DNA of 64,000 nt from Argentina anserina (GCF_933775445.1 NC_065874.1:4669001-4733000); one strand, 5' to 3'. Shown: positions 37,010-51,216, numbered from the stretch's first letter. The notes: generated by a model from the sequence alone, not told the origin. A program made the numbers and translations.

Positions 37010-37769
37010 GGCAAGTCGGAACCTAGTCTTTGACCGGGCGAAAGTTACGATACAGTTAGAGCTCTAGTCTGTCTGCCGGAGTACTGCATGTGAGGTAACA
37101 GGTGGTTATCGGCTCATGAGTACTCATATTTTTGGATGTTGTGTAGCAGGTGGTTGCCCAATATCGGCGGTGTACTACGTGAGGGGTAACAAATGTGTAC
37201 TAGCGTTCATTAGTACCCGTATTATAAATGCATTTGGGTAACCAGAAGGGTTGCCCAATTTCTCATGAGCACTTTCGTTTTCATATTTTGGACAACCAAA
37301 CGGGCCGTCCATCGACTCATGAGTGCATTTATATTTGATGTTTTTGTGGATTTCCGTATATATTGATATGCGAGTTTTATTGTTGTTTTTACTCATACGA
37401 GCTTTAAAGCTTACCGGGTTTGTGTTTACAATCTCGGTGCACCAATTCGATCGTGTAGTGGATACTTCGCAGGTGTGGATTAGTGGGAATTGACGGACCG
37501 CTCAAAGGACTTGAAGATATTTAGTTACAGCTTGTGTGAGGATTTTGTGCGACTTTCTTGTGAGGATTATACATTTCCATTTTATGTAATGTTGAATTAT
37601 AAATTGGGTTTGTAATAATTGGTTGTCTGAGTTGTATTGTGAACTCAGTAATGATCCGTTGTGCATTTAAACGATTTCGATTCGTTGAGATTGTTTTAGT
37701 GTTGTACGACTTTAATATTTTGAGTTTTTATGCTCGAAATTTTAGGGTCGTTACAGTTGGTATCAGAGC
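37010..37769 (+). mobile_element. truncated gypsy-type LTR with primer-binding site
   Basis: Bases 37010-37755 are homologous to the last ~750 bp of the solo LTR at 41183-43758, including GGGCGAAAGTTACGATA and TTAGAGCTCTAGTCTGTCTG and the terminal block ending GGGTCGTTACA. Two bases on lies TGGTATCAGAGC (37758-37769), the primer-binding site complementary to initiator tRNA-Met used by many plant LTR elements. The rest of the element is missing or replaced by a foldback element at 37777. Confidence 0.82.
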
Positions 37770-37776
37770 CTAAGTA

Positions 37777-38161
37777 CCAGAGTGAAGCATCATTATGAAA
37801 TTACAGAGTGAAGTTTCAATTTTGGTACACTTTTCGGTCAAATGTTTTCACCATAAGCGATTCAATATTTAGGTATGCTATTCAAGATCATCTCTACAAA
37901 ATTTCATCTAATTCGGACATCGTTAAGGTATTGAAATTAGATTAAATCAATGAATGAATTAAAACTGTTCAACGTGAACCGTTCGTGTAAATCTCAATTT
38001 TGAAAGCTCAAACCATTGTCAAAAATTGGATGAAATTTTGTAGAGATGATCTTGAATAACATACCTAAAATATTGAATTGCTTATGGTGAAAACATTTGA
38101 TCGAAAAGTGTGCCAAAATTTGAATTTCACCCTGTAATTTCATAGTGAAGCTTCACTCTGG
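37777..38161. mobile_element. 385-bp foldback element
   Basis: Arms of about 140 bp are inverted repeats. The left begins CCAGAGTGAAGCATCA and the right, inward, begins CCAGAGTGAAGCTTCA. Both continue through ATGAAATTACAG, CACTTTTCG, TCAAATGTTTTCACCATAAG and TCAAGATCATCTCTACAAAA. There is a short non-paired centre and no coding capacity. The target duplication is unclear. It sits eight bases after the gypsy primer-binding site, so it probably inserted into that element. Confidence 0.8.
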
Positions 38162-38341
38162 ATATAGACTGTATATATATATATAGTTACTATCTAAAAT
38201 GAAGCCGCATGTGTGATGATTCGAATAGAGAAAGAGACATAAATATTGCAGAGCCATCCACAATACTCTTTTCTCCTTATTCTCTTCCTGGTGACGGTGA
38301 CGCATCTATTCAATTGGTGAAGTTCCTAGAGAGCTTAGTTG

Positions 38342-38591
38342 TTGGGGATTGATGTATATTGTAGTTGAAGAGAATATTAATAGGATTGAGTGTATTGGGT
38401 TTTAGTGGAGAGAGTTATTATTAACTCTAGTTATTTTTTTTCTCATATTTGATCATAGTGGAATATTTGCCGGCTCTCAGAGTGGACGTAGCTCAATCAC
38501 ATTGATTGAGTGAACCACTATAAATCTTGTGTCTTTGTGTTTTCTTTTCTTTATTATTCCATATCAATATTATTGTTTGGTTACGCTTCAG
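38342..38591 (+). mobile_element. possible copia-type LTR fragment
   Basis: The sequence runs from TGTTGGGGATTG to CAGCACAACA and contains AGAGTGGACGTAGCTCAATC and GAACCACTATAAATCTTGTGT, wording typical of the R-U5 part of some plant copia LTRs. No matching partner, primer-binding site or target duplication was found. Confidence 0.35.
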
Positions 38592-38911
38592 CACAACAAT
38601 AGTAGCTAGTTAGAACTAATTAAAAAGAAGCTCTTTTAATTTTGTATCACAGTCCTAATTGCTATTGGACTACATCGATCTATCCTAAGTTCCTAACCAT
38701 GGATAAAAGTCCGAGGGTACGGTTAAGAACTACTTGATCGAGAACACTTTGCTGCTTACGTACTTTTGTTTCATTCGCCAAATCCAACGGTTGAAACTAC
38801 AGAACTTTTCCGATTAGGATTGGCCGACAAACATCATCCAAATTTCTGGTACTTGTGGTGCCTCCTGTTTTGTACAAGTTGAGGATGAATAGAGCGGTGC
38901 CGACTTCATCA

Positions 38912-39126
38912 CACGTGCGTAAATATAAAAGCAGACGAAAATATATGAAGAAAACCAAAGGCCGCGCGCAGCTGAAATATGAATTACACGTGCTGAATTA
39001 GTGTAACAACTCTTCCGCCGCTATTGTTAATTTTTCTGCGTGTTTTGATTTATAGCATGCTAATAGTGTTTCTGAGTGTGCGCTTCGTGTTTGCACTATT
39101 TTCAGACCAAGTTCATATACCTATAT
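38912..39126 (+). promoter_or_regulatory. promoter of second JAZ gene: two G-boxes
   Basis: CACGTG occurs at 38912-38917 and 38987-38992. A CTATATAG TATA-like box lies near 39119. A GTGTGCGCTTCGTGTTTG block near 39077 matches the block near 34239 before the first JAZ gene, so promoter elements were kept after duplication. Confidence 0.6.
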
Positions 39127-39264
39127 AGATCTCATTCCATTTCTAGTTTCTGCTCATCATATCGATCATATATCATCCCAGCTAGCTGGCTCCGCAAAAA
39201 CACCCTATTATCTTATTTGAGTCCAGCACTTACTGTTTTGGTTTACCTTAATTTAGAGATCAAC

Positions 39265-39798
39265 ATGAAGAAAAGTTGCAATCTGGAACTGGAACTTCGC
39301 CTTTCATCCTCTTCTGATGAATGTTCCAGCTCCTCCCCTCACCACCGATCAAGTGAAGACATGCAACAGCAACGGCAGCTGACCATTTTTTACAATGGAG
39401 CAATGTGCGCTTGTGATGTCACTGAGCTTCAGGTACTTCAAAGATGAACATGATAGTGATCCATCATTGTAGCTATTATACAATTGCAATTTAGCAATTC
39501 ATATTCAGAGTCTTCGTTTTGATCGAATGTCATTAACTTTCATGTTTTGTTTTGTGCTTTACAGGCTAGAACAATTCTTTGTGCTGCAAACAATGAAATA
39601 GGGAATATGGTGGTAAAGACTAGTACTACTCCCAGTTCGAGTCCAAGAGATCACTATAAATTATCTTCACCAAGCATGCACTACTCTCCACCATACAGCA
39701 GTCGTGTTCCGGCTGGTGGTTTGTCTATGAAGAAGTCACTGCAAAAGTTTCTCCAAAAGAGAAATCATCGGAGCCAAGCATCGCATCCCTACCGTTGA
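39265..39798 (+). CDS. JAZ8-type jasmonate ZIM-domain repressor, copy 2
   Basis: Paralogue of the gene at 34430, on the same strand 3.8 kb downstream. Exons are 39265-39432 and 39565-39798 (132-nt GT-AG intron in the same phase and place as in copy 1), again 133 aa. It has an EAR-type LELELRL (residues 7-13), TIFYNG (40-45), the ZIM remainder across the intron (CDVTELQ then ARTILCAANNE), a Ser/Pro-rich linker, and a Jas motif SMKKSLQKFLQKRNHR ending in HPYR without the LPIAR degron. The ATG at 39265 is used because it aligns with the start of copy 1; the frame is open further upstream. Both copies are predicted to be weak targets of COI1-mediated degradation. Confidence 0.93.
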
Positions 39799-40193
39799 AG
39801 AGTTGTAGATTAGTTGATGACAACAAGAGCAAACACAATTTTATTAGCAGAATGTATCTTTTTTTTATCTCTTAATTTTTTGTTGTTGATCTTCTCTGTA
39901 AATTCGTCCACAGATTCCTACCACACAAGTGGCTCAAAATCAAATTATCTCCAGGGCTAAATCTTTTCATTTTATACACAAATTGATAGATTGAATTAAA
40001 TCAAACTTTTCTGCCTGGATCAATGCTAATCATTTTATATAATGATTTTTCCCTTATTAGTCCAATCTTTGCGGGTATAAATTTGGCGCTTCCCAACCCT
40101 ATTGATCATCAAACCACAAACTCACAAATTAAAGATAGTTGCACACACGGTTCATTGTTCTTCCAGAGATCTAGTTCTCTCATAGCTTCTACC

Positions 40194-40764
40194 ATGGCAA
40201 ATTTCTTGTTGCTGATCCTTAGTACTCTCACCCCTAACCCTAGGCATCCTCACTCTCTTGGTCTTATCCAACCCTGAAGTGGAAGCTTTGATCTTGTTTA
40301 AGCAGGGCTTAACTGATCCGGACAACGTGCTCGAATCGTGGGATGAGAACATTGTTACTCCCTGCACTTGGTTTCACATCACCTGCAATGCAGATGATAG
40401 CGTTACCCGAATTGATTTGGGTGCATACAACCTCGCCGGAAAACTGGTACCTGAACTCGGAAACCTCCCGAACCTTCAATATCTACAACTCTACCAAAAC
40501 AATCTTGAAGGGCCTATTCCGGCCGAGCTTGGTCAGCTAACGAATCTCATATCCATGGACTTGTTTGGGAACAACCTTTCAGGGGGCTTACCTTCTTCGT
40601 TGCAGGATTTGGAACAATTAAGGTTCCTACGTGTCAATGACAACAAGCTATTATCTGGACCAGTCCCTTTGGGTCTTCTTGGTGTTGTTGTAGACCTCGA
40701 TATAGCAAACACAGGTTTAACAAAACCCCCTGCCAGTACTCCCAGTAGGAAATTATTGTACTAG
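40194..40764 (+). pseudogene. short LRR protein (SERK-ectodomain-like, no kinase), frameshifted
   Basis: The family is secreted proteins of about 215 aa with an LRRNT cap and four or five LRRs related to the SERK ectodomain. An ATG at 40194 starts a hydrophobic signal peptide, but that frame stops at 40276. The mature domain continues one frame over ([37 protein letters not shown] and LRRs with [20 protein letters not shown] and [13 protein letters not shown]). A single extra C in the CCCC run at about 40233-40236 would explain the shift. The C-terminus also departs from the family after about 40690 and stops early. It is either a recent pseudogene or an assembly error. No introns are seen, whereas family members usually have several, so it may be a retrocopy. 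Confidence 0.8.
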
Positions 40765-41182
40765 AAAATTGTTGGGAAATTAGGAGATCGAAGATGGAGT
40801 GTATCCTTTTGACATTGTTTAAATCTAAATCAAATAATTATGCTTGGTAACTACCAGCTGTGCCAAATAATTTGTCCAGCTTACTGATGTTAGTCATGTT
40901 ACTATTTAGCATGCTTCATTTTCTTTTAAATGTAGCATTTCGTTTGAAAAATTGATAGTAAAAGTTGACACTTTATACCAATATTGTACGAGTTCCTCTA
41001 CAAATCCCCAACATAACCGTAATTGATTAGGTAGAAGAAGCTTTTTAACCGAAAAAAGAAGCAGAAACTAAAGTTAAAGAGACGTAAGGATGAGATCTTG
41101 AGTCTTTGACAACCAGAAAGCAGATTATGGAAGCGGAGTGAAGGTCAGAGATCTCTATGATCACTAATTAGGTAAGTTAGGT
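40765..41182. other. intergenic, no gene recognised
   Basis: AT-rich sequence between the LRR pseudogene and the solo LTR. Confidence 0.5.
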
Positions 41183-41560
41183 TGTAATAACCCGATTTTT
41201 CGGAAATCAATTATTGGATTGTATTTAGAATTTATTAAGTTTGTAAAATTTATTAAACGCGCTTGTTTCGCTTTGCGATGTTGGAAATCGGAAATGGAAC
41301 CGTTATCGGAAATCTTAATTAGAAAAACGTTATGTTTCCGCAACGCGAGAATTGAATTTTACTCCGCCGCTCGTTTGTAAAACCTTCCTTCACAAAAGTT
41401 GTAGAGCTCGTTGATACGAGTTCGTGGACATATCACGTATTTCAATCGGACGTCGTATGTGAAAGTTATTAATGACGGAAGTCAGTTTCCGATTTTGGAA
41501 ATAGGTATAAAAGGGAATTAATTGGAGCTAGGGTTTCCATTTTCGGAAACCCTCACCCCG

Positions 41561-41632
<72 letters not shown>

Positions 41633-43758
41633 ACCTCTCCGACCTCTCCCTCTCCCTCAGCAGCTCCTCGTCGGCGATCCCCTTCCTTGGGCCGCCGTGG
41701 CCCTCACCGCCTCACCCAAAGGCATCACGAGGCACTCCGCATCCGACCCCGAGCACGACACGCCTCAGTTCGCCGCTGTGAAGCCAGGGCCACCACCGAG
41801 CCTCCTGCGATTTTCGCCGCCGCTCGAACTCCACTTCCGGCGATGCAGACCCTCGGCGCTCATCCCCCTCCGCCGCTCCTCATTTTCAGTGCCACCAACG
41901 GAGCGACCGGAGCTCGAATCGCATCGCCCAAATCGCAGCTGCTCGATCTCGACTCCGCCGGCATCTCGAGTTCTCCGGCCATTCTAGGGCACCATCTAGG
42001 TAAAGATGCATTCAATTCGATGTTGTGATGTTTGTGGATGAATTTTTTTGGGATTGATTTGATGAAGATTTGGGGAGGATCGGAGGAGGAGGTGAAATGG
42101 TGAATACCGCCGCCTTAGGTGGCGTGTGAGGGGGCGTGAAGGGGGCTAGAGGCGGCGTGAGGCCGTGGGAAGGGTGAAAGAGGGGAAACGATTGGTTTGG
42201 GGGCGGCGGTGGCGATCTACGCGCCGGTTTTAAAGTCGGATCGTGGACCCCACACTCTGCACAGTGAGTGGCCCGTGATGTGTAAATTATTGTTTGATGT
42301 GTAAATTACGTACAGTAAATGTGAATTTATTTTACATACGGTAAATATAAATGTAAATTACGTACAGTAATTATAAAAGTAATTTCTGAAGGGTAAATCA
42401 GTAAGTATAATTTACTGAGTCAGTATATACGATTGAAATACGTAAGTACTATTTTACTCATACAAAAATACGTAATTAATATATATTTGTACAATACTAC
42501 GTGAATAGTAACTACATGAACAGTAATTTCGTAAAAACCAAAAATTGTTGAATAGTAAAATATTATTATTGTTTCGGCATTTAAGGTTTTACGTAACGAT
42601 TCTAAATTCACTTCTTATCTATTCTAGGTGATCGACACAACAAGTCAAGGATTCGAGTTCGGAATCGTGGAATTTACGCTCAGGAATATAAGGTGAGTAA
42701 AATCTCACAGTGACGAATCTACCTTTGCGGAGATTCATGATTTCGCTTAATTAAAAAGAATGAACTATGATATGTATAAGATATAGTGAATTGTGTATGT
42801 GTATAATTGGTAAAATAGGTACATATATATGGTTTGCTATATTATATACTGTCATAATTTCCGTTTGCAAATGAGTTCATTTTAGCGTTGATGTTTATTT
42901 ATTTGAGCAAGTCGATTTGATTTGTACAATATCATGTGATGATTGTTTGTACGTGGTTTTAACATTGAGTTTTGTCAAAACGTTTTCTGTCTTCGGACGT
43001 GTTTTCTGTCTTCGAACCTGTTGGCATGTCGGAATCTAGCCTTAGCCGGGCGAAAGTTACGATATAGTTAGAGCTCTAGTCTGTCTGCCGGTGTACTGCA
43101 TGAGAGGTAACATATGAGTTATCGGCTTATGAGTACCCATATTTTGGATATTGGGTGACAGGTGGTTGCCTAATGTCGGCGGCGTACTAACATGAGGGGT
43201 AACAGAGGGGTACCAGCGCTCATGAGTACCCGTATTATAAATGCATTTGGGTAAACAGAGGGGTTGCCCAATTTCTCATGAGCACATATATTTTCATATT
43301 ATTAGACAACCAGATTGGTCGTCTAATGACTCATGAGAGCATTTATGATTAGTGCTTTGTGGATTTTCGTATATATTTTTATGCGAGTTATATTGTTGTT
43401 TTACTCATACGAGCTGCAAAGCTTACCGGGTTTGTGTTTACAATCCCGGTGCACCGATTCGATGGTGTAAGGGATAATTCCGCAGGTGTGGATTAAAGGA
43501 AATTGACGGACAACTCTGAAGACTTGAAGTTGTTTTATTCTATCTTGCGGTGAGGATTTGAGAGGATTTTTACATTTCCATTTGATATAATTTTGAATTA
43601 TAAATTTGGTTTGTAATAATCAATTTGACTGAGTTGTACTATGAACTTAGTAATGATCCGCTGTGACATTAAAATGATTTCGATTTATTGAGATTGTTTT
43701 AGAGTTTTTCATGACTTCGAAATTTGAGTTTCATACTCGAAATTTCGGGGTCGTGACA
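41183..43758 (+). mobile_element. solo LTR of a gypsy-type element, 2576 bp
   Basis: It begins TGTAATAACCCGATTTTTCG and ends TTTCGGGGTCGTGACA, with the exact 5-bp duplication TAGGT on both sides (41178-41182 and 43759-43763). There is no internal domain or second LTR, the signature of unequal recombination between the two LTRs of a former element. Its last 750 bp match the truncated LTR at 37010, whose adjoining tRNA-Met primer site identifies the family as an LTR retrotransposon, probably Ty3/gypsy. The LTR holds a (CT)n tract and a GC-rich segment (41640-42000) that reads open in two frames without recognisable domains. Confidence 0.9.
41565..41630 (+). repeat. (CT)n microsatellite
   Basis: About 33 perfect CT dinucleotides inside the solo LTR. 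Confidence 0.97.
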
Positions 43759-44376
43759 TAGGTGAAGTCGGCATGGCTGGTATACTCAATTGAGTATATA
43801 CGTCTTGGTTAAATTTCCACCAAATAGCTGCAGAAACTTGATATGAAAGAGACCAGAGATTTTCTCTATTCTTGGTATTTCACAACTGTCTGTCAATGCT
43901 ATCACCTTCATCTCGTCCTTTAATTAAGAGTTTATTGGTTAAAGGTTTGCTATTTACTAGGGATTTTTATATCTATGGTTTTGCATGGGTGGGTGTACAC
44001 ATGCCGGATTGAGCTTTTGTTTATTCTCTTTATTGAAGTTTATCAGACATAGGAGGTCATGTTTTTTGTCACCCTCCTTTATTAGTTTGATTTCTATAAA
44101 TTATGGGCAGTTTGTCCTGTTAAAAAAAACCAGAGATGAAAGAACCACGTTTAATGTGATTTAGTTTCTGACCTTTGTGGTCATATCAGTCCCTAACAAG
44201 AATGCGAGAATGATCGAAATCAATACAAATGATGAAGGGAATGACATTTATTTAAATGGTACCACTGATCCCCAAATATTAATGCTTCCAGTATATATTC
44301 CTGAGCTTGACACACCGGCTCAAGAACAAGAATTTAGCTGTTCAGCAAATGAGGCTCAAGAATTATGGTGGTAATC

Positions 44377-46801
<2,425 letters not shown>

Positions 46802-47530
46802 CACTTCAACTGTTAGTTTACTTTTACCTCAGAATGTTCTGAAACATAATGAAATTTCATTAAAAAATCAAACAGGTGACATGGTTGATCCTGATCAAGA
46901 CTATCATGGGTCATGTATCCGAAGTTCAATCTTTATTTCAAGTCCATATTAATAGAAGCCATGAGTCAACTTGGTAAAAGAGAACGAGAAGAACACAATT
47001 GGACCACATGCACTCTTTGGACTTGTTTTTTCTGCAAAACTTGAGAAGGCTTTTATGATCCGCAAGGACTATTGATCCCTAAACTGTAAATTGCATCATC
47101 ACCCACAAAAGCAGACACTATGTACGGGATTGGAAATTCCAAACTTTGTTACACTTCACTCACATCTCATATATCACTATGTCACTGGGGCAAGAACTCA
47201 AATAGATCATTAACATGCAGCCAAACACAAAGAACACTTCGGTAGTACAACCAAATGATCAAGAGTACTAGTCATGATGATGATCAAAGTAACCCAAGTC
47301 GAAATTCAATTATAAAGAGTAAACAAAGCATCAAAGAGAATGAAGGAAACCAAAAAAAAAAACATCAAAGAAGATGAAGCTGCATGAATTGGGAAGCAAA
47401 GAACAAACCTTTTGGCTCTGTCTCTCACTCCCACTTCTGAAACAGAGAGGAGCTGCAGAAAATGATGCTTGAAGAGAAAAAGATGGAGAATGAAGCTCTC
47501 ATTCAATCTTATTTCCACAAGATGACACAA
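46802..47530 (-). other. probable 5' UTR with intron of the glycolate oxidase gene
   Basis: On the minus strand, a TTTCAG acceptor at about 46839 lies 37 nt before the ATG. A donor-like AAAAG/GTTTGT lies at about 47409, after a pyrimidine-rich leader (TCTCTTCAAGC, CTCTGTCTCTCACTCC). A leader intron of about 570 nt is inferred; no transcript evidence is available. Confidence 0.45.
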
Positions 47531-49770
47531 GCAAACAAAGACAGTGAAAGCCGATATATTAAAGAATGAAGGGCGAAGACAAATCTGAGTAGACAACTAA
47601 CGTGACTGGATTGGATTGGTTTCCAATGTGAGCATTGGAAAATTGCAACCAATCTGTTTCATGGGAATGTGAGACTCTTTGACGATGCTCTCATGGTCAT
47701 CTTAATATGTCATATATTCCACAGAGGCAAAACCAATTTTGGGTTTTAAATACTAGCCAAAATTGATATAATATACCTGTGAAAGATTACCTTTTTATCT
47801 TCAGTACTGGACCAAATACAGGTTCCTGGAGATAATGATATTTCCAATTTTCCATAGATGACGTCAGCTGGCAATTATAGTTTCACCTAGAAAAAGAACA
47901 AGTATTTGATTTCTTTTCTTAAAAAAAAAAACCAGTATTTACCATATCTATGTGGTTAACCAAAATGATTAAAATTGAAGAGATTTCCCCAATTCTGGGG
48001 CTGGATCATTACATCTTTGTTATCTTGTGTGACAATTTACCACAGAATCAGGTCATGTTCTGCTTTGTTATGAAATTTGTTTTTTTTTTTTTGGAAGGTA
48101 TAGCCCTGTATATTTTCTGTGACTTGTAATTTATCTTAGGTTTGGCATAGATGTCAAGTTGGCAATTAGACCCAACCATCCACCCGTGATTACAATTCAA
48201 AAGTAAATAAGGATGAAGGACCTAGTTGATGGTATTTTATACCAAGAGCAGAGCCAATTTTGGTTTTATTATCGAAACGGTGGGTATGAATGTATGATTA
48301 ATCCTTAGTTGACGTTGCTCATAGAAATGGAGGCTGACAGTATCTACAACACTGATAGATATGGTATGTTTATCTCAGGCATATATAAGGAGAAATCCAT
48401 CAACTCTCCCGGAATTTTCAATGACATTGATAAAACATGCAATGTACTCCAGATTTTATTTCTTGAAACCTCTTTGTGGCATAATCTTATGTTTTGTAAA
48501 CCTTATTAGATTTTAGCATGTACTCTCTACTTGTCTTCTTAATAAGTGAATACATCCAGTTTTTCTTTTCTTTTCCTGACCATATAAGGTGCATGAACTG
48601 AAAACTGGTTTTGTTTCCTAGCTTCTTAGTTCTTACTGATGATTTTGTTTGATGCATTCAAGTTGCTATCTATAAGAATAATAGGACACAAGGAGCAACA
48701 CACGGGAACATCAGCTTTTCTTTTCTTTTTTTGGTGGGGGGGGGGAGCAATTAATATTTTCTGGGAAAAAAATATCTCATCAACATCATTTTGAACAACA
48801 TGGTATTGTTTACTCACAAGTTAGAGGTGAAGACCAAGTAGACACCTTCCAAAATTGTGTTCATCTTTGCCAACTCGTGAGAAGTTGTATCACAGACTAT
48901 ATATCATAACTCATAAGAAAGCCTTATCTCATCAGCCCCAGTCTGTCAAGTGAATCTTACTAATATAACATACAGATGGACATTCGCACACAGTATCTAA
49001 TTCTGGTGAAATCCCACTTAACTTATACTCATATAATGGCTTAAAACGGAACCTGCAAACAATATCATCTACTCAAGAGCAAACTCATAAGAGTACAAAT
49101 GATTTTTTAAGGTAAACAATAGTCACACCTCTTCAACAGAGCAGAAGTACAAATTATATACTGTCCACATATCATGACCATAACAACACCTATGATTTGA
49201 TTGGATTTTCTGTTTCTGATCGAGAATGGAATAAAAGGAAAAATAAAAGTTAAAAAATAGACACTGCCAATTTAAACTTTCTCTATATGAAAATGAGCCT
49301 GCTTTGTTATTTCCCTGCAGGCTGTCAATTGTAACACCCTTGGTTCACTTCTGAAAAGCTGTTCATAATAGACAACACAATAGTGAACACTCAATAGACA
49401 AGACTTGAGAGTTTAGAATTAGGACTCGGTTTTTGATAGATAAAATCCTTTAAAAGCCAAATTTGAAACTAAAAAGAAAGAACATAAACTGAAGTTTTTA
49501 ACATTTAGCAAAAAATCAAATTCGATTCTCTGATAAAGTACTGTGCTTAGTGTGCTACATTCAATCAAAAAGAAAAAAAGAAGAAGAAAAAGTAAGGTGG
49601 TACATGCCTACATCAGTACTACATTCCAAATATTTGGTTTACTCCTACAACCCAAGTATTGATCATGTAATCTCCTACATATGCTTCTAAAAGCTTGTTG
49701 ATTGCTTATCCATTCAAGAATGAACTACAGGTAAGCAAATGAAAGCAGGTTCCTTAATTTTCCATTCAGA
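47531..49770. other. intergenic, no gene recognised
   Basis: AT-rich. It includes homopolymers T13 (about 48081-48093) and G10 (about 48737-48746). The 3' UTR of the LRR gene lies at the right edge. Confidence 0.5.
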
Positions 49771-51216
49771 TTAGAAAACTAATAAAAGTGTAGAACACAG
49801 TAACAAACTCAAGAAACAAATAATAAAACCAAATGAATTCAGCTTCACATTTGACCATGAAGAAACTGCAGATGAACTTTTCTGAACAGGGTTTTGATCC
49901 AATGGCTTCACTCTTTCAGACTCAGTTGCGTTTTGATCTCCAGACCCTCTTGCATTTATACACAGAGGGGCTATCACATAGCCAGACATGTTCTCCTTCT
50001 TGTGAAGTAGATTGCTTGTACATAGTCCATTGTTCCCTCTTAGCACCAACCTCTTCCCTAGCCTCTCTATGAACTCTTCGGGAAGTGTCAGCTCACCACT
50101 TAGCTGATTGTTACTCAAATTCAGCAAATCCAGATTTGGAAGAGTCTCCAAGTTTGGAGGAACAGTCCCGGTGAGGCTATTGTTGTTTAGAGAAAGATCA
50201 GTCAGATTCTTCAAGGAAGAGAGGAAGTTGGGTACTGACCCTATCAACCCACATTCAGAAAAGCTCAGTGTTTTGAGGTTCAGGAGCTTCCCAACAAAAT
50301 TAGGAACTTCTGTATTGATTGGGTTGCTATCAGCTACCATGTACTCTAACTGCTGCAAACCTGAAAGTGCCTCAGGTATTGGCCCATTTATCAAGTTGTG
50401 ACTTAGATCAAGCAAGACCAACCTGTTAAGTTTCCCTATATCTGGAGGCAACATACCTTTAAGCCTGTTTGAGCTTAAATCAATCTTTTGAAGGAGTTTA
50501 AGCTGACCAACAGAGGAGGGCACCTGACCTTCAAGAGCATTCCGGCTTAAATCCAAAATAGTCAAACTCTCCAACCCTCCAACTTCTTCTGGTAATTGAC
50601 GACTCAAGTTGTTGTAACTCAAGTCAAGTTGCTCTAGGCTGACCAAAGTACCAATCTTGCTAGGGACTTTTCCTTGTAAATTGTTTTGTGACAAACTCAG
50701 AACCCTTAAGCCGGAAATTTGAGATAAACTTGAGGGAATTTCACCAGAAAGAGTTGGATTGGACACAAGGGCTAGGTGTTCCAAGGAAGACAATGCACCT
50801 AATAGCTTTGGAGGAAGAGTGACTTGTGATGTTGAAAAGCAACTAAATAATGAGAGGGTTTTCAAGTAAGGCAGTTTGAGAAGGGACTCTGGTAGAGAAG
50901 CAGAGGATTTGCAAGGAGGTGTGAGAATATCAGGGCCAATGTGTATCTTTGTGACATGAAACATTGGAGGTTCTTCATCCCCAATCTCACACTGAATACC
51001 AGGCCATTGAGTCTCAGTACATGGCTGTGGGTGCTCTAAAGCCCAATCAGAGTTCTCAAGAAGGGCACCCATAACCTCAAAAATCCCCAAAAGCTCCTCC
51101 TTTTCCATCTCTACTGGAACCTCATCATCAGAGTCAGGCATTTCAGCAAACCCCTTGCCTGCAAAAAGAAGAAACCCAACAAGGAAAACACACACAGAAG
51201 AAGAAGAAGAAGCCAT
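49771..51216 (-). CDS. LRR protein of the PIRIFORMOSPORA INDICA-INSENSITIVE 2 type, GPI-anchored
   Basis: A single-exon minus-strand gene of 481 aa starting at 51216. The frame stays open to 51345, but the inner Met heads a clear signal peptide (MASSSSSVCVFLVGFLLFAG) and gives the family's usual length of about 480. An acidic stretch (DSDDEVPVEMEKEE) and an N-terminal cap with WPGIQC and Cys pairs follow. About ten plant-type LRRs come next (for example LRVLSLSQNNLQGKVPS, LEQLDLSYNNLS, LTILDLSRNALEGQVPSSVG, LVLLDLSHNLINGPIPEAL), then a Cys cap with NNGLC. The final 22 residues (FGFIICFLSLLLCSTLLLVF) are hydrophobic with no basic tail, suggesting GPI anchoring at the plasma membrane. PII-2 is required for the growth response of Arabidopsis to the fungus Piriformospora indica. 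No kinase domain. Confidence 0.9.
   Translation of the reverse strand: MASSSSSVCVFLVGFLLFAGKGFAEMPDSDDEVPVEMEKEELLGIFEVMGALLENSDWALEHPQPCTETQWPGIQCEIGDEEPPMFHVTKIHIGPDILTPPCKSSASLPESLLKLPYLKTLSLFSCFSTSQVTLPPKLLGALSSLEHLALVSNPTLSGEIPSSLSQISGLRVLSLSQNNLQGKVPSKIGTLVSLEQLDLSYNNLSRQLPEEVGGLESLTILDLSRNALEGQVPSSVGQLKLLQKIDLSSNRLKGMLPPDIGKLNRLVLLDLSHNLINGPIPEALSGLQQLEYMVADSNPINTEVPNFVGKLLNLKTLSFSECGLIGSVPNFLSSLKNLTDLSLNNNSLTGTVPPNLETLPNLDLLNLSNNQLSGELTLPEEFIERLGKRLVLRGNNGLCTSNLLHKKENMSGYVIAPLCINARGSGDQNATESERVKPLDQNPVQKSSSAVSSWSNVKLNSFGFIICFLSLLLCSTLLLVF

Noticed and set aside
41522..42028. 168-codon ORF with a long Leu-Ser repeat
   Set aside because: Driven by the (CT)n microsatellite and GC-rich section inside a solo LTR; no domain recognised.
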